Of a stretch of DNA of 64,000 bases, positions 17,917-26,548 are shown one piece after another. The notes beneath the pieces are model-generated. The model saw nothing but the letters and a program-made list of their open reading frames with translations, was not told the origin of the DNA and made no database searches. Every line of letters starts with the position of its first letter. The first letter of the stretch is position 1. Made by a program: the position numbers and the translations under genes. Source of the DNA: Deltaproteobacteria bacterium (GTDB lineage: Bacteria; Desulfobacterota; Dissulfuribacteria; Dissulfuribacterales; QOAL01); contig JALWNK010000058.1 of assembly GCA_026995935.1 (NCBI GenBank), positions 1-64,000 of the forward strand, given 5' to 3'.

Positions 17917-18528
17917 CTAAGCATTACTTTTTTCTTGTCCACCTTCTTTTTGTTCAACAGATTGATTTTTTTTGGAAACCACGACCAGTGCCGGCCTTAT
18001 GACCCTGTCATGAAGAGTGTAGCCACGTAACAGCTCCTTGAGCACCGTGTTTTCTTCCACGTCCGTGCTTTCTTCCACACTTAAGGCCTCGTGATAGTTG
18101 GGATCAAAACGTTGCCCTTCTGCCACAAAGGTCTTCAGTCCAAAACGTTCGAGGGTCTTGAAATACCCGGAAAGGGTAAGCTCAATGCCCTCGATCATCT
18201 TTTCCATGTCCTTGGTTTCCTTGGCTACTGCAATGGCGCGTTCAAGGTTGTCAAGAAAGGGGAGGAGCTCCTTTGCAAACTCCTCCAAGGCAAATTTCAT
18301 GTGCTCCAGCTTTTCCCTCTCGACCCTTTTTTTAAAGTTTTCGAGCTCGGCAGCAAGCCTCAGCATCTTGTCCTTGCATTCGGCAAGCTCCTTTTCCGTC
18401 TCTTCCAACCTCTTCTCTAAGGAGGCTACAGTTGCCTCCTTCTCTTCCTTGTTTTTCATCTCTTTGTTATCTTCCTTTTCTTTGGATATTTTGTTGTTTC
18501 CGTTCTTAATATCTTTTTCCTTTTCCAT
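17917..18528 (-). CDS. grpE: Nucleotide exchange factor GrpE
   Basis: Promotes ADP release from DnaK, 203 aa. The first 60 residues are highly charged and helical (long coiled coil, KEKDIKNGNNKISKEKED and onward). The GrpE head then follows with AAELENFKKRVEREK, LPFLDNLERAI and the beta-domain ending in RPALVVVSKK. The start ATG 18528 is four bases after the hrcA stop, with AAGGAG inside the hrcA 3-prime end. It lies 70 bases upstream of dnaK. Confidence 0.96.
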   Translation of the reverse strand: MEKEKDIKNGNNKISKEKEDNKEMKNKEEKEATVASLEKRLEETEKELAECKDKMLRLAAELENFKKRVEREKLEHMKFALEEFAKELLPFLDNLERAIAVAKETKDMEKMIEGIELTLSGYFKTLERFGLKTFVAEGQRFDPNYHEALSVEESTDVEENTVLKELLRGYTLHDRVIRPALVVVSKKNQSVEQKEGGQEKSNA

Positions 18529-18532
18529 GGCA

Positions 18533-19576
18533 TTATATCTCCTTGGCCCTGGAACTGATTATTGTTGCAATGTATTCCACAACAGAGACCACCCTGGGGT
18601 AATTCATTCTCATGGGTCCTAGAACACCCAGGGTACCCACTGGGTGATCCTCCTTCTCGTATGGCGCAACCACCATGCCACATTCCCTGACACCTGAATC
18701 CACCTCCCTGCCAATGAATATCTGGAGTTCCTGGCCAGCCAGGCACCTGTCCAGAAGCCTGAGAAGCAGGTGTTTCTCTTCCAACGCCTCAAGAAGGCTT
18801 TTTATCTTGGGAATGTGTGAGAACTCAGGTTCATCAAGCAGGTTTAGTTTCCCGTCAATATAGAGCCTTCCAGTGTGCGGCGTGCTGCTGTCAGTGGGGA
18901 CGAGTTGTACTAGGAGGCTTTCACAAAGCCTCTTGTCTTCCTCCATGTCCTGGATGAGTTTTTCCCGAATCTGGCCCAGGGTGAACTGTTTGAGAAGCCT
19001 GTTCATTTTTCTGGAAAATCTTTCCAGGGTGGACTGGCCGATATCCCGTCTCGTTCTGATGAGCTGATTTCTGACGGTTCCGCTGGCAGTTACCATCACC
19101 ACCAGGATTACACCCTGCTTTATTGTGGTAAACTCAATGAACTCCAGCCGTTCATCAAGTTCTGACGGGGCGCTGACAACAGCCGTATAACCTGTAAGGG
19201 ATGCCAGCAGCTGTGCCGCCTTCTTTAATATTTCAGAAAAATCTTCGGCTTCCTGAAGGATTTCCTTCTCAATGGCAACCTGTTCGCCCCAACTGAGGGG
19301 AACCTTGTCCATGAGGTTCTTTACAAAGAACTTGAGGCCCTCCTCTGTTGGAAGCCGACCGGCTGAGGTGTGGGGCTGAAAAAGAAGACCTGCATCCTCC
19401 AGGTCGGCCATGCAGTTTCTGATGGTTGCAGAACTGAGTCCAAGAGACGATCTCTTGGCGATTATACGTGAGCCAACAGGCTCTGCAGTCTCTATGTACG
19501 AGTTGACTACCTGCTTTAATATCTCCTTTTTCCTTTCGGATATGGAGAGTTTCTCTGTCATATTTCCCGATTCCAC
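18533..19576 (-). CDS. hrcA: Heat-inducible transcription repressor HrcA
   Basis: Repressor of class I heat-shock genes that binds CIRCE and depends on GroEL for activity. The 347-aa protein has an N-terminal winged helix (SERKKEILKQVVNSYIETAEP, written in part; GLSSATIRNCMADLEDAGLL) and a GAF-like C-terminal domain, with the conserved QPHTSAGRLPTEEG after the helix. The start is GTG 19576 or ATG 19561; the former is closer to AAGGAAG. It heads hrcA-grpE-dnaK. A CIRCE-like repeat 40 bases upstream indicates autoregulation. Confidence 0.96.
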   Translation of the reverse strand: MESGNMTEKLSISERKKEILKQVVNSYIETAEPVGSRIIAKRSSLGLSSATIRNCMADLEDAGLLFQPHTSAGRLPTEEGLKFFVKNLMDKVPLSWGEQVAIEKEILQEAEDFSEILKKAAQLLASLTGYTAVVSAPSELDERLEFIEFTTIKQGVILVVMVTASGTVRNQLIRTRRDIGQSTLERFSRKMNRLLKQFTLGQIREKLIQDMEEDKRLCESLLVQLVPTDSSTPHTGRLYIDGKLNLLDEPEFSHIPKIKSLLEALEEKHLLLRLLDRCLAGQELQIFIGREVDSGVRECGMVVAPYEKEDHPVGTLGVLGPMRMNYPRVVSVVEYIATIISSRAKEI

Positions 19577-19615
19577 TTACTTCCTTGGATTAACTGCCAT
19601 TTTACTGGTGACAGA

Positions 19616-19642
19616 TTAGCACCCTTTGGTGCAAGGTGCTAA
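19616..19642 (-). promoter_or_regulatory. CIRCE operator (HrcA-binding inverted repeat)
   Basis: TTAGCACCC-N9-AGGTGCTAA, against the consensus TTAGCACTC-N9-GAGTGCTAA. The outer eight bases of each arm pair perfectly with the canonical nine-base spacer. It sits 40 bases upstream of hrcA, where HrcA would repress its own operon. Matching a known motif makes the call strong; the inner base of each arm is divergent. Confidence 0.9.
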
Positions 19643-19705
19643 AAAAATAATTACGCCCCTGGCCACTGTCAATCATACCCCAGGTGACACTCTAAAAATC
19701 AGGAA

Positions 19706-19729
19706 TTTTTGCCTTAATTTAGGCAAAAA
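19706..19729. promoter_or_regulatory. Inverted repeat resembling a DtxR/MntR-type operator
   Basis: TTTTTGCCT-TAATTT-AGGCAAAAA is a nine-base perfect inverted repeat with a six-base spacer, six bases from operator-like palindrome site 2. The TTTGCCT/AGGCAAA arms recall MntR/DtxR family boxes. It is 68 bases before the outer-membrane protein start. Metal control is inference. Confidence 0.45.
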
Positions 19730-19735
19730 CCGTAT

Positions 19736-19749
19736 TGAATGACCATTCA
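19736..19749. promoter_or_regulatory. Operator-like palindrome TGAAT-N4-ATTCA (site 2)
   Basis: TGAATGACCATTCA, 47 bases upstream of the outer-membrane protein start codon. It matches the arms of sites 1, 3 and 4 and lies where a repressor or activator could touch a promoter. Confidence 0.55.
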
Positions 19750-19796
19750 TATTAGTGTAAAAGAGTAAAATTCACATGAGGGAAGGGAGAACAGTC

Positions 19797-20774
19797 ATGG
19801 TAAGAAAAGCAGTACTTTTTTGGGTTTTTGTCACTTTCTTGTTTTGTTTTTGCACATCGGACTCACGGGCAGGTGGCGGTCACGCCTATCCAAACGGTGC
19901 AGAAGGTTTCATGGTAGCCATGATGCCACCTCCTGGTCTTACCCTCATAAACTACGCCTATTACGGCCATGCGGGGAAGCTCAAGGACGACAACGGGGAT
20001 GACACCCACCTTCTGGATGACGCAGACATTGGCGGAGACATCATCAGGCTCATCTGGATATCCAAATACAGGCTTTTGGGTGCAAGTTATGGCCAGCACT
20101 TCTTCTTTGGCGCAATTAACAAGGATATGGATTTTAATGCCCCTGTTGGATCGGGGTTGAAGAAACACTATTCCGATTTCAATGCGCTCTATGTGATCTA
20201 CTCGCCCCTTCTTCTTGGCTGGCATCTTGACCAGGGGCGGCTTCACGTGGCAATTTCCGCAGCAGATATATATTTTCCATTGTATAACGAGGACAAGGGC
20301 AATATGGCCTCGGTTGGGCGAAACTTCTGGACCTTTGAGCCGGTTTTGGCAGTTACTTACTTTCCGCTTCCCCAGCTTGAGACATCCATAAAGTTTATGT
20401 ACGATTTCAACACCCATCAGGACAATTACGAACCAGGCCCACCGGTGCGTGTTGACAGGACCCCAGGCCAGGAATTTCACTTCGATTTCAATGTCTCCTG
20501 GGGACTTACCGATTATTTTCGTTTTGGCATAAACGGGTACTTTTACCAGCAGACAACCTCGGACGATTTTGACGATCTGGGAGGCCTTCCTTCCCCCCTC
20601 AAAAAGGCCCTTAAAGACATAGAGGATGACAAATCAAGGGCTGTTGCCCTGGGGCCAGGCTTTATGTATCAGCACAAGAATTTCATGGCCACGCTCAGGT
20701 ACCAGCACGAATTTGCAGTGAAAAACGGCCCTGAAAAACAAAACGTCTGGTTCAAGCTGATTTATATCTTTTAG
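19797..20774 (+). CDS. Outer-membrane transporter-like beta-barrel protein (SphA / phenol-degradation 'meta' family)
   Basis: A 325-aa exported protein. A signal peptide of about 25 residues ([19 protein letters not shown]) ends near [14 protein letters not shown]. The mature chain shows alternating beta-strand patterns ending in an aromatic residue (final residues KLIYIF), as in outer-membrane barrels. [20 protein letters not shown] resembles the SphA/MetA-deg transporter-like family. I chose ATG 19797 because GGAGA lies six bases upstream; an ATG at 19776 lacks a site. Two operator-like repeats lie upstream, so expression is probably regulated. The ligand is unknown. Confidence 0.78.
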   Translation: MVRKAVLFWVFVTFLFCFCTSDSRAGGGHAYPNGAEGFMVAMMPPPGLTLINYAYYGHAGKLKDDNGDDTHLLDDADIGGDIIRLIWISKYRLLGASYGQHFFFGAINKDMDFNAPVGSGLKKHYSDFNALYVIYSPLLLGWHLDQGRLHVAISAADIYFPLYNEDKGNMASVGRNFWTFEPVLAVTYFPLPQLETSIKFMYDFNTHQDNYEPGPPVRVDRTPGQEFHFDFNVSWGLTDYFRFGINGYFYQQTTSDDFDDLGGLPSPLKKALKDIEDDKSRAVALGPGFMYQHKNFMATLRYQHEFAVKNGPEKQNVWFKLIYIF

Positions 20775-20814
20775 GCTGGTTGCAAAAATAAGAAAGAACA
20801 GGAGAAATTTTAAA

Positions 20815-22185
20815 ATGTCAGACAGTTACAAGATCTTGCTTGATGAAAAGGAGCTGCCGCAGGCATGGTACAATGTGCTTCCTGACCTGCCAGAACCCCT
20901 GGCCCCCCCGCTTAATCCACAGACGGGAGAGCCTGTAACCCCGGACGATCTGAAACCCATTTTTCCTGACGAACTCATAATGCAGGAGGTGAGTCAGGAG
21001 AGGTGGATTGAGATACCTAGTGAGGTTCGAGAGATTTACAAGCTCTGGAGGCCCACCCCCTTGATAAGGGCCAGGAGGCTTGAAAAGGCCCTGGGGACTC
21101 CTGCAAGGCTTTATTACAAGTACGAAGGTGCAAGCCCTCCAGGCAGCCACAAGCCCAATACGGCCGTTGCCCAGGCCTATTACAACAAAAAGGCTGGTGT
21201 CAACAAGCTCACCACTGAAACAGGGGCAGGGCAGTGGGGAAGCGCCCTATCCTTTGCATGCGGCCTCTTCGACATGCACTGCACCGTTTACATGGTAAAG
21301 GTAAGCTACAACCAGAAACCCTACCGGCGCATCCTTATGCACATCTGGGGCGGGGAAGTGTACCCTTCACCTACGGATCGTACTAACGCAGGAAGGGCCA
21401 TCCTTGAGAAAAATCCCGATTCCATGGGAAGCCTTGGCATTGCAATATCCGAGGCGGTTGAAGATGCCGCCACTCATGAGGACACCAACTATGCCCTGGG
21501 AAGCGTTTTGAACCATGTGCTTCTTCACCAGACGGTGATAGGCCTTGAAACCAAGAAGCAGTTGGAACTTGCCGGAGACAGGGCGGATGTAATAGTGGGT
21601 TGTGTTGGCGGTGGTTCAAACTTTGGAGGCATGATACTTCCCTTCGTTAAGGACAAGATAGATGGAAAACAGGACATAGAGATCGTAGCCGTTGAACCAA
21701 AATCGTGCCCAACCCTTACAAAGGGCCTCTATCAGTATGACTACGGTGATACCGTAGGTATGACACCCCTCATGCTCATGTACACCCTTGGACATACCTT
21801 CGAGCCTCCTGGGATCCATGCAGGTGGCCTGAGATACCACGGGGATGCCCCAATACTTTGTAACCTGGTGAAAAACGGCGTGGTAGTTCCAAGGGCCTAT
21901 ACTCAGAATCCGGTCTTTGATGCTGCAGTGCAGTTTGCAAGGACAGAGGGTACCATACCCGCTCCTGAAACATCCCATGCGCTTAGGGGATGGATCGATG
22001 AAGCCCTCAAATGCAAGGAGACAGGAGAAGAAAAGGCAATAGTCTGCTGCTTTAGCGGTCATGGCCATTTCGACCTTGCAGCATACGACGATTATCTCGA
22101 AGGAAAGCTTGAGGATTACGAATATCCGGAAGACAAGATAGCAGAGGCACTAAAGGACCTTCCTAAGTTCCCTACAGGTCTTTGA
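20815..22185 (+). CDS. trpB2: TrpB-like pyridoxal-phosphate synthase (TrpB2)
   Basis: Condenses indole and serine to tryptophan, 456 aa. It is the TrpB2 branch: longer than TrpB1, with an N-terminal extension ([20 protein letters not shown]). The PLP lysine is in [10 protein letters not shown] near residue 113, [14 protein letters not shown] follows, and the phosphate-binding glycine loop is [10 protein letters not shown]. TrpB2 enzymes occur mostly in archaea and thermophiles and usually work without TrpA; here no trpA is adjacent. AGGAG lies ten bases before ATG 20815. It follows the outer-membrane gene by 40 bases and may be co-transcribed. A strong terminator follows. Confidence 0.93.
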   Translation: MSDSYKILLDEKELPQAWYNVLPDLPEPLAPPLNPQTGEPVTPDDLKPIFPDELIMQEVSQERWIEIPSEVREIYKLWRPTPLIRARRLEKALGTPARLYYKYEGASPPGSHKPNTAVAQAYYNKKAGVNKLTTETGAGQWGSALSFACGLFDMHCTVYMVKVSYNQKPYRRILMHIWGGEVYPSPTDRTNAGRAILEKNPDSMGSLGIAISEAVEDAATHEDTNYALGSVLNHVLLHQTVIGLETKKQLELAGDRADVIVGCVGGGSNFGGMILPFVKDKIDGKQDIEIVAVEPKSCPTLTKGLYQYDYGDTVGMTPLMLMYTLGHTFEPPGIHAGGLRYHGDAPILCNLVKNGVVVPRAYTQNPVFDAAVQFARTEGTIPAPETSHALRGWIDEALKCKETGEEKAIVCCFSGHGHFDLAAYDDYLEGKLEDYEYPEDKIAEALKDLPKFPTGL

Positions 22186-22214
22186 TTGTCCCTCTAATAT
22201 AACCGAATACAATG

Positions 22215-22251
22215 GCCCCTTTGTCTTTTTGGGCAAAGGGGCTATTTTTTT
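22215..22251 (+). terminator. Rho-independent terminator of trpB2, immediately before aat
   Basis: GCCCCTTTG (22215-22223) pairs with CAAAGGGGC (22234-22242), followed by a run of T (22245-22251). It ends four bases before the aat start codon. Confidence 0.9.
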
Positions 22252-22255
22252 ATTC

Positions 22256-22951
22256 ATGCCGGTTTTCCTGCTGGATGAATTGAGTTATGAATTTCCTCCT
22301 GTTGAGCTATCAAGGCCGGATGGTCTTCTGGCTGTGGGCGGAGATCTGTCTGTAAAACGGCTTTTGAATGCGTACAGGTCGGGAATCTTTCCCTGGTACA
22401 ATCAGGGTGAGCCAATACTTTGGTGGTCTCCTGACCCCCGTCTTGTGCTTTTTCCTGAAGAACTGCATGTACCCAGGCGCCTCAAGAGAGAGATGAGAAA
22501 GGGACGCTTTCGTATCACGTGCAACCGTGCTTTCAGGCAGGTTATGGAGCAGTGTGGGCAGACAAGGCTAGGGCAGAATCAGGGCACCTGGATAAACAGG
22601 GAGATGATCAATGCCTATTGCGGGCTTCATGAGCTTGGTTACGCCTTGAGTTTTGAGGCGTGGAGAGATGAAAAACTGGTGGGCGGTCTCTATGGGGTGA
22701 TCTTGGGAAGCGTCTTTTTTGGTGAAAGCATGTTCCACAGGGAGAGGGACGCCTCAAAGGTGGCCTTTGTCCATTTTGTGAATGACTTTAAGCAAAGGGG
22801 CCTCGGGCTCATAGACTGTCAGGTGGAGACTGAGCATCTCAAGCGTTTCGGTGCAAGGCTCATACCTAGGCCTCGGTTTCTTGAACTTCTTGTCAGGTGG
22901 CAGAAGGTGCCTCTTAAGAAAGGCCAGCCAGGGCCTCCTCCAGCCTGTTAA
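22256..22951 (+). CDS. aat: Leucyl/phenylalanyl-tRNA-protein transferase
   Basis: Adds Leu or Phe to N-terminal Arg/Lys of proteins, marking them for ClpS/ClpAP degradation, in the cytosol. The protein is about 231 aa. The family N-terminus is YEFPPVELSRPDGLLAVGGD, followed by YRSGIFPWYNQGEPILWWSPDPR, GGLYGVILGSVFFGESMFH and the end DCQVETEHLKRFGARLIPR. I chose ATG 22256; a start at 22229 would lie inside the terminator stem. There is no ribosome site in the four bases after the hairpin, which is odd. The 3-prime end overlaps the convergent aminotransferase gene by 38 bases. Confidence 0.93.
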   Translation: MPVFLLDELSYEFPPVELSRPDGLLAVGGDLSVKRLLNAYRSGIFPWYNQGEPILWWSPDPRLVLFPEELHVPRRLKREMRKGRFRITCNRAFRQVMEQCGQTRLGQNQGTWINREMINAYCGLHELGYALSFEAWRDEKLVGGLYGVILGSVFFGESMFHRERDASKVAFVHFVNDFKQRGLGLIDCQVETEHLKRFGARLIPRPRFLELLVRWQKVPLKKGQPGPPPAC

Positions 22952-24119
22952 GCCCCTCTTCTATCTGTTCCTTGCTGGTGGCGTAGGAAAACCTTATGAA
23001 TCTGTCGTCCCCAAAGGCAATTCCTGGAACACATGCAACCTTTGCCTTCTCAAGGAGGTAATCGGCAAGCTCAAGGGAGCCCTTTATCTCGAAATCCCCC
23101 GCTGACCTTCCAAAGAAGGAGGATACGTCCGGAAAGACGTAAAAGGCCCCCTGGGGCGTGTTACATTTTATTCCGGAAATCTTGTTGAGCCGCTCCACAA
23201 TGAAGTCCCTTCTTTCCTTAAATGCCCTTACCATCTCCTTTACGCAGTCCTGGGGCCCTGAAAGGGCGGCATGGGCCGCTTTCTGGGCAATGGAGTTGGG
23301 GTTTGACGTGCTCTGGCTCTGTATCTTGGTTGCTGCCTTTATGACTGGCTGCGGGCCTGCCAGATATCCAATCCTCCAGCCTGTCATTGCATAGGTCTTT
23401 GACACGCCGTTTGCAATAATCACGTGTTCCCTGGCATCTGGAAAAACAGAGACCGGATTTTCAGGGCCCTGTCCGTCAAATCTTATCTCATCGTAGATGT
23501 CATCCGTTATAATGTAGAAGCCCTTTTCCACGGCCATTTTTGCTAGGGCCTCTAGGGTCTGTCTGCTGTAGACGCTGCCTGTTGGGTTTGAGGGGCTGTT
23601 TATTATGAGCGCCCTCGTTTTGTCTGTAACAAGGCTGGAGAGTCTATCAAGGTCGATGTCGAAATTGGTCTCTGCCTCGCACTGGAGAAAGATCGGGCGG
23701 CCACCTGCAAGCTCTACCATGGCAGGGTAAGAGACCCAGTATGGCACTGGAATGATAACCTCATGGCCAGGGTCCAGTATGGCCTGAAAACAGTTGTACA
23801 GCCCCTGTTTGCCCCCGGTTGATACAACCACTTCATCCAGTCCGTATTCAGTGGAGTAATCCCTCTTGAGCTTGTCAATTATTGCCTGCCTTAGCTCCAC
23901 GATTCCGGCAACAGGAGTATATTTGGTGAAACCCTCTTTTATGGCAACTATGGCCGCATCCTTTATGTGACCAGGGGTGTCAAAGTCGGGCTCTCCTGCT
24001 GACAGGTTAATGATGTCTGCTCCCTGGGCCTTAAGGGCTTTTGCCTTTGCATCAACGGCAAGGGTAGGGGAAGGCTTAAGGTTTATGACTCTTTCTGCAA
24101 GCGGTGTGCTCCAGCTCAT
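22914..24119 (-). CDS. Class I pyridoxal-phosphate aminotransferase, aspartate aminotransferase type
   Basis: Transfers the amino group between aspartate (or another amino acid) and 2-oxoglutarate. The 401-aa protein begins SWSTPLAERVINLKPSPTLA. It has the family motifs LSAGEPDFDTPGHI, the PLP region NSPSNPTGSVYS, DDIYDEIRFDG and the Schiff-base lysine in NGVSKTYAMTGWRIGYLAG. AGGAGG precedes ATG 24119. It is separate from truA. It converges with aat and overlaps its end. The exact amino acid specificity is not visible. Confidence 0.95.
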   Translation of the reverse strand: MSWSTPLAERVINLKPSPTLAVDAKAKALKAQGADIINLSAGEPDFDTPGHIKDAAIVAIKEGFTKYTPVAGIVELRQAIIDKLKRDYSTEYGLDEVVVSTGGKQGLYNCFQAILDPGHEVIIPVPYWVSYPAMVELAGGRPIFLQCEAETNFDIDLDRLSSLVTDKTRALIINSPSNPTGSVYSRQTLEALAKMAVEKGFYIITDDIYDEIRFDGQGPENPVSVFPDAREHVIIANGVSKTYAMTGWRIGYLAGPQPVIKAATKIQSQSTSNPNSIAQKAAHAALSGPQDCVKEMVRAFKERRDFIVERLNKISGIKCNTPQGAFYVFPDVSSFFGRSAGDFEIKGSLELADYLLEKAKVACVPGIAFGDDRFIRFSYATSKEQIEEGLNRLEEALAGLS

Positions 24120-24267
24120 TGGCTCCTCCTGAGGTTTGGTGACGATATATTGACCTTTTACTAAAGAGGGGCGGTTTGCACAACCTCTTTTGGCTAGGAT
24201 TTAAACGGATTCAATGCGTTTTTTGCGTTCCCGTATGTGAAGGCATGCGAAGGAACCTTACGTCAAA

Positions 24268-25050
24268 TCAGTAATAGACCTTGACGAGATAGAGGCCCCA
24301 AGGAGGGGCGGTCGGGGGCGAGACGGCCCTGTCCCGTGCCTTGACAATGGCAGTAGCATCCCTGGAAGAAAGGCGTCCACAGCCCACCTCTTTTAAAAGG
24401 GCGCTTATGTTGCGAACCATGTATCTGAGGAAACCGTTGGCATTTATCTCGATCTGAAACTCCGTGAATTCCAAGGGCAGGTACTCGGGGCACAGGGTCT
24501 GCCTTATCTCTATGGTGTTGATTGTGCGTATAGTTGAAGAAATATTTGAACCGGCAGCCATGAAAGAAGAAAAGTCGTGTGTTCCAATAAGAAATCTGGC
24601 CGCCTCCTGCATAGGGGCGAGCCTGAGACTCTCACTGGTAATCCATGCCCTCCTGTGGACCAGGGCGAGCCTCTTATCACTTTCTACTATCCGGTATCGG
24701 TAGGTCTTTGACTTGGCGCTTTTTCTTGCGTGAAATTGCAACGGGACCTCTTTTGCGGAAATTATGGCAACATCCTCTGGAAGGAGGCTGTTTAGGCCCT
24801 TTTCAAACCCATCTATAGGAATTTTTGAGCTTGTAAGGAAGTTTGCCACCTGGCAGATGGCGTGAACCCCTGCATCGGTGCGGCCTGAGCCGAGAAGGTT
24901 GATCTTTTCCCTGGTCATTTTTGATACGGCGTTTTCAAGGACCTCCTGAATAGTCACCTGCCCCTTTTGCCGTTGCCAGCCATGGTAATTTGATCCGTCA
25001 TAGCTGATATCTATTCTTATGTTTCTTGTGGTTTTTTTTCGCCCTATCAT
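24268..25050 (-). CDS. truA: tRNA pseudouridine(38-40) synthase
   Basis: Isomerises U38-U40 in the anticodon arm of tRNAs. The 260-aa protein has the catalytic Asp in GSGRTDAGVHAICQVANF, the substrate-binding RKSAKSKTYRYRI and the C-terminal FLRYMVRNISALLKEVG. The start ATG 25050 (MIGRKKTTRN) has no clear ribosome site; a slightly later start is possible. The 5-prime region faces a 28-bp palindrome and the nrfD-like gene divergently, with a 210-base gap shared between them. Confidence 0.95.
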   Translation of the reverse strand: MIGRKKTTRNIRIDISYDGSNYHGWQRQKGQVTIQEVLENAVSKMTREKINLLGSGRTDAGVHAICQVANFLTSSKIPIDGFEKGLNSLLPEDVAIISAKEVPLQFHARKSAKSKTYRYRIVESDKRLALVHRRAWITSESLRLAPMQEAARFLIGTHDFSSFMAAGSNISSTIRTINTIEIRQTLCPEYLPLEFTEFQIEINANGFLRYMVRNISALLKEVGCGRLSSRDATAIVKARDRAVSPPTAPPWGLYLVKVYY

Positions 25051-25174
25051 TTCAAGCCAGGAAAATGCTTTTTTTAAAATCTCAATGGTTTTTTAATCAG
25101 ATTTTGAGATTTTTGCAATAAGATTTTCTTTTTATTTCAATGTGTTACAAAAAGTTAAAATATTTACAAGAAAA

Positions 25175-25207
25175 AAACTTGACAATTTAAATTGTCAAGT
25201 TTATTAA
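25175..25207 (+). promoter_or_regulatory. 28-bp perfect palindrome overlapping a candidate sigma70 promoter for the NrfD gene
   Basis: AAACTTGACAATTT (25175-25188) is followed directly by its exact complement AAATTGTCAAGTTT (25189-25202). The arms contain a TTGACA hexamer on each strand; on plus TTGACA (25180-25185) is spaced 16 bases from TATTAA (25202-25207). The repeat therefore overlaps a likely -35 and spacer, the ideal place for a repressor. The cognate protein is unknown. Confidence 0.6.
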
Positions 25208-25260
25208 CACGATATCGTTCAGGTCTTAACCGAAACTTCACAAAGGAGGGAATGGAAAAA

Positions 25261-26454
25261 ATGAATGAACCAACCGTCAGCTCGCTAACTGCAGGCAAGG
25301 CCCTACCAGTAGTAAGTTCCAGGGCCTATAATGCAAGCATTGCTTTTTTTGCCTTTATGGCAGCAGCGGGGGTAGCCTTCGGGCTACATGCCATGTATAT
25401 TGGGCATGAAGCTGCCTACAACTGTACAAGGGAAATTCCCTGGGGCCTTTTGATTGCCACTTATGTATTTTTTGTGGTTACCTCCACAGGGTTATGCATT
25501 GTGTCTTCTCTTGGCCATGTTTTCGGCTTTGATAGCTTTGTCCCAGTAGCCAAGAGGGCGGTTTTTCTTTCCATTGTCACCATCGTCAGCGGCTTTATGG
25601 TTATTGCCTTCGAGATAGAAAATCCCTGGCGCATGGCCATTTACAACATGATTTCCCCAAACCTCACCTCAAACATTTGGTGGATGGGAACATTGTACGG
25701 GGTTTATCTCTTTTTCATGGCCGTTGAGTTTGCCTTTCTCCAGCTGAACAAGCACAAACAGGCCGCCATGTTCGGTTTGCTCGGGGTTCTGTCCGGTATT
25801 GCCGCCCACAGTAACCTGGGTGCGGTCTTTGGCCTCCTCGGCTCCCGTGAATTCTGGCATGGTCCTTACATGCCCATTTACTTCATCACCTCTGCCGCAA
25901 TGTCAGGTTGTGCAGCTGTCCTGCTCTTCACTTACATTGCCTATAAGACAAACGGCTGGAAAATGAGTGATAAGCTCAAAAATTCCCTCAAGGCCGTTGC
26001 CTACACTGGCGCTTTCCTCATGGCTACCCTCATCTTCTTTGACATCTGGAAGGTTATCTCAGGGATTGCAGGTCATCCTCCAGGAAAGTACGAGGCCACC
26101 ATGGCGCTCATCAAGGGACCGTATGCATTCAATTTCTGGGTAGGTGAGGTTTTAATGGGCATGGTCCTTCCCTTCATAATAATACTTGGCACAAAGGGTA
26201 GAAGCGTACCGGCCCTCTTTGCAGCAGGCGCACTCTGTATGATTGGAATCTTCTTCATGCGTTACGATCTCGTTCTTGTAGGCGAAATAGTAAACCCCTT
26301 CCACGAATACGGAGTTATAGATTTTCCCCTTTATCTAAGCTACGTGCCAAGTTTTCATGAGATAATGATAACCATTGGCGGTTTAAGCTTCTGCGCCATG
26401 GCCTTTCTCATGGGAGAGAAGATGTTCAAGGGACATCTGGCAGAAGATCATTAA
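25261..26454 (+). CDS. NrfD/PsrC-family quinone-interacting membrane subunit
   Basis: Integral membrane protein of about 397 aa with eight to ten predicted helices. It lacks cofactor motifs, as expected for NrfD/PsrC/DsrP subunits that bind quinone and pair with Fe-S subunits. Recognisable segments are AAAGVAFGLHAMYIGHEAAY, CTREIPWGLLIATYVFFVV, SGIAAHSNLGAVFGLLGSRE and YLSYVPSFHEIMITIGG, the last resembling the conserved P-S-x-x-E helix. A strong GGAGG lies ahead; ATG 25261 (10-base spacing) is favoured over 25252, which is too close. It stands alone without Fe-S or catalytic subunits, although a matching Fe-S/cytochrome pair lies 13 kb upstream on the same strand. It sits behind a 28-bp palindrome and before a MerR regulator. 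Confidence 0.9.
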   Translation: MNEPTVSSLTAGKALPVVSSRAYNASIAFFAFMAAAGVAFGLHAMYIGHEAAYNCTREIPWGLLIATYVFFVVTSTGLCIVSSLGHVFGFDSFVPVAKRAVFLSIVTIVSGFMVIAFEIENPWRMAIYNMISPNLTSNIWWMGTLYGVYLFFMAVEFAFLQLNKHKQAAMFGLLGVLSGIAAHSNLGAVFGLLGSREFWHGPYMPIYFITSAAMSGCAAVLLFTYIAYKTNGWKMSDKLKNSLKAVAYTGAFLMATLIFFDIWKVISGIAGHPPGKYEATMALIKGPYAFNFWVGEVLMGMVLPFIIILGTKGRSVPALFAAGALCMIGIFFMRYDLVLVGEIVNPFHEYGVIDFPLYLSYVPSFHEIMITIGGLSFCAMAFLMGEKMFKGHLAEDH

Positions 26455-26504
26455 CAATTAATTGGCAATTCAAATAAGACAGACATAGGGACACAGACAC
26501 AAAA

Positions 26505-26539
26505 GGGCCTGCCCCAGCCCAGTAAGTAAGGGCAGGCCC
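26505..26539. terminator. Ten-bp perfect inverted repeat between nrfD and merR genes
   Basis: GGGCCTGCCC (26505-26514) pairs with GGGCAGGCCC (26530-26539) around 15 bases. On plus no T tract follows; on minus TTTTGTGT follows. It could be a weak terminator for minus-strand transcripts reading from the convergent activator gene, or a regulator site just before merR. Confidence 0.5.
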
Positions 26540-26548
26540 CAACCCACC

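Noticed and set aside
19863-20480. A 205-codon minus-strand frame
   Set aside because: It is antisense to the outer-membrane protein gene, which has a signal peptide and ribosome site.
25192-25260. The longer N-terminus of the NrfD protein starting at 25192
   Set aside because: It would begin inside the 28-bp palindrome, and a strong GGAGG lies just before ATG 25261.
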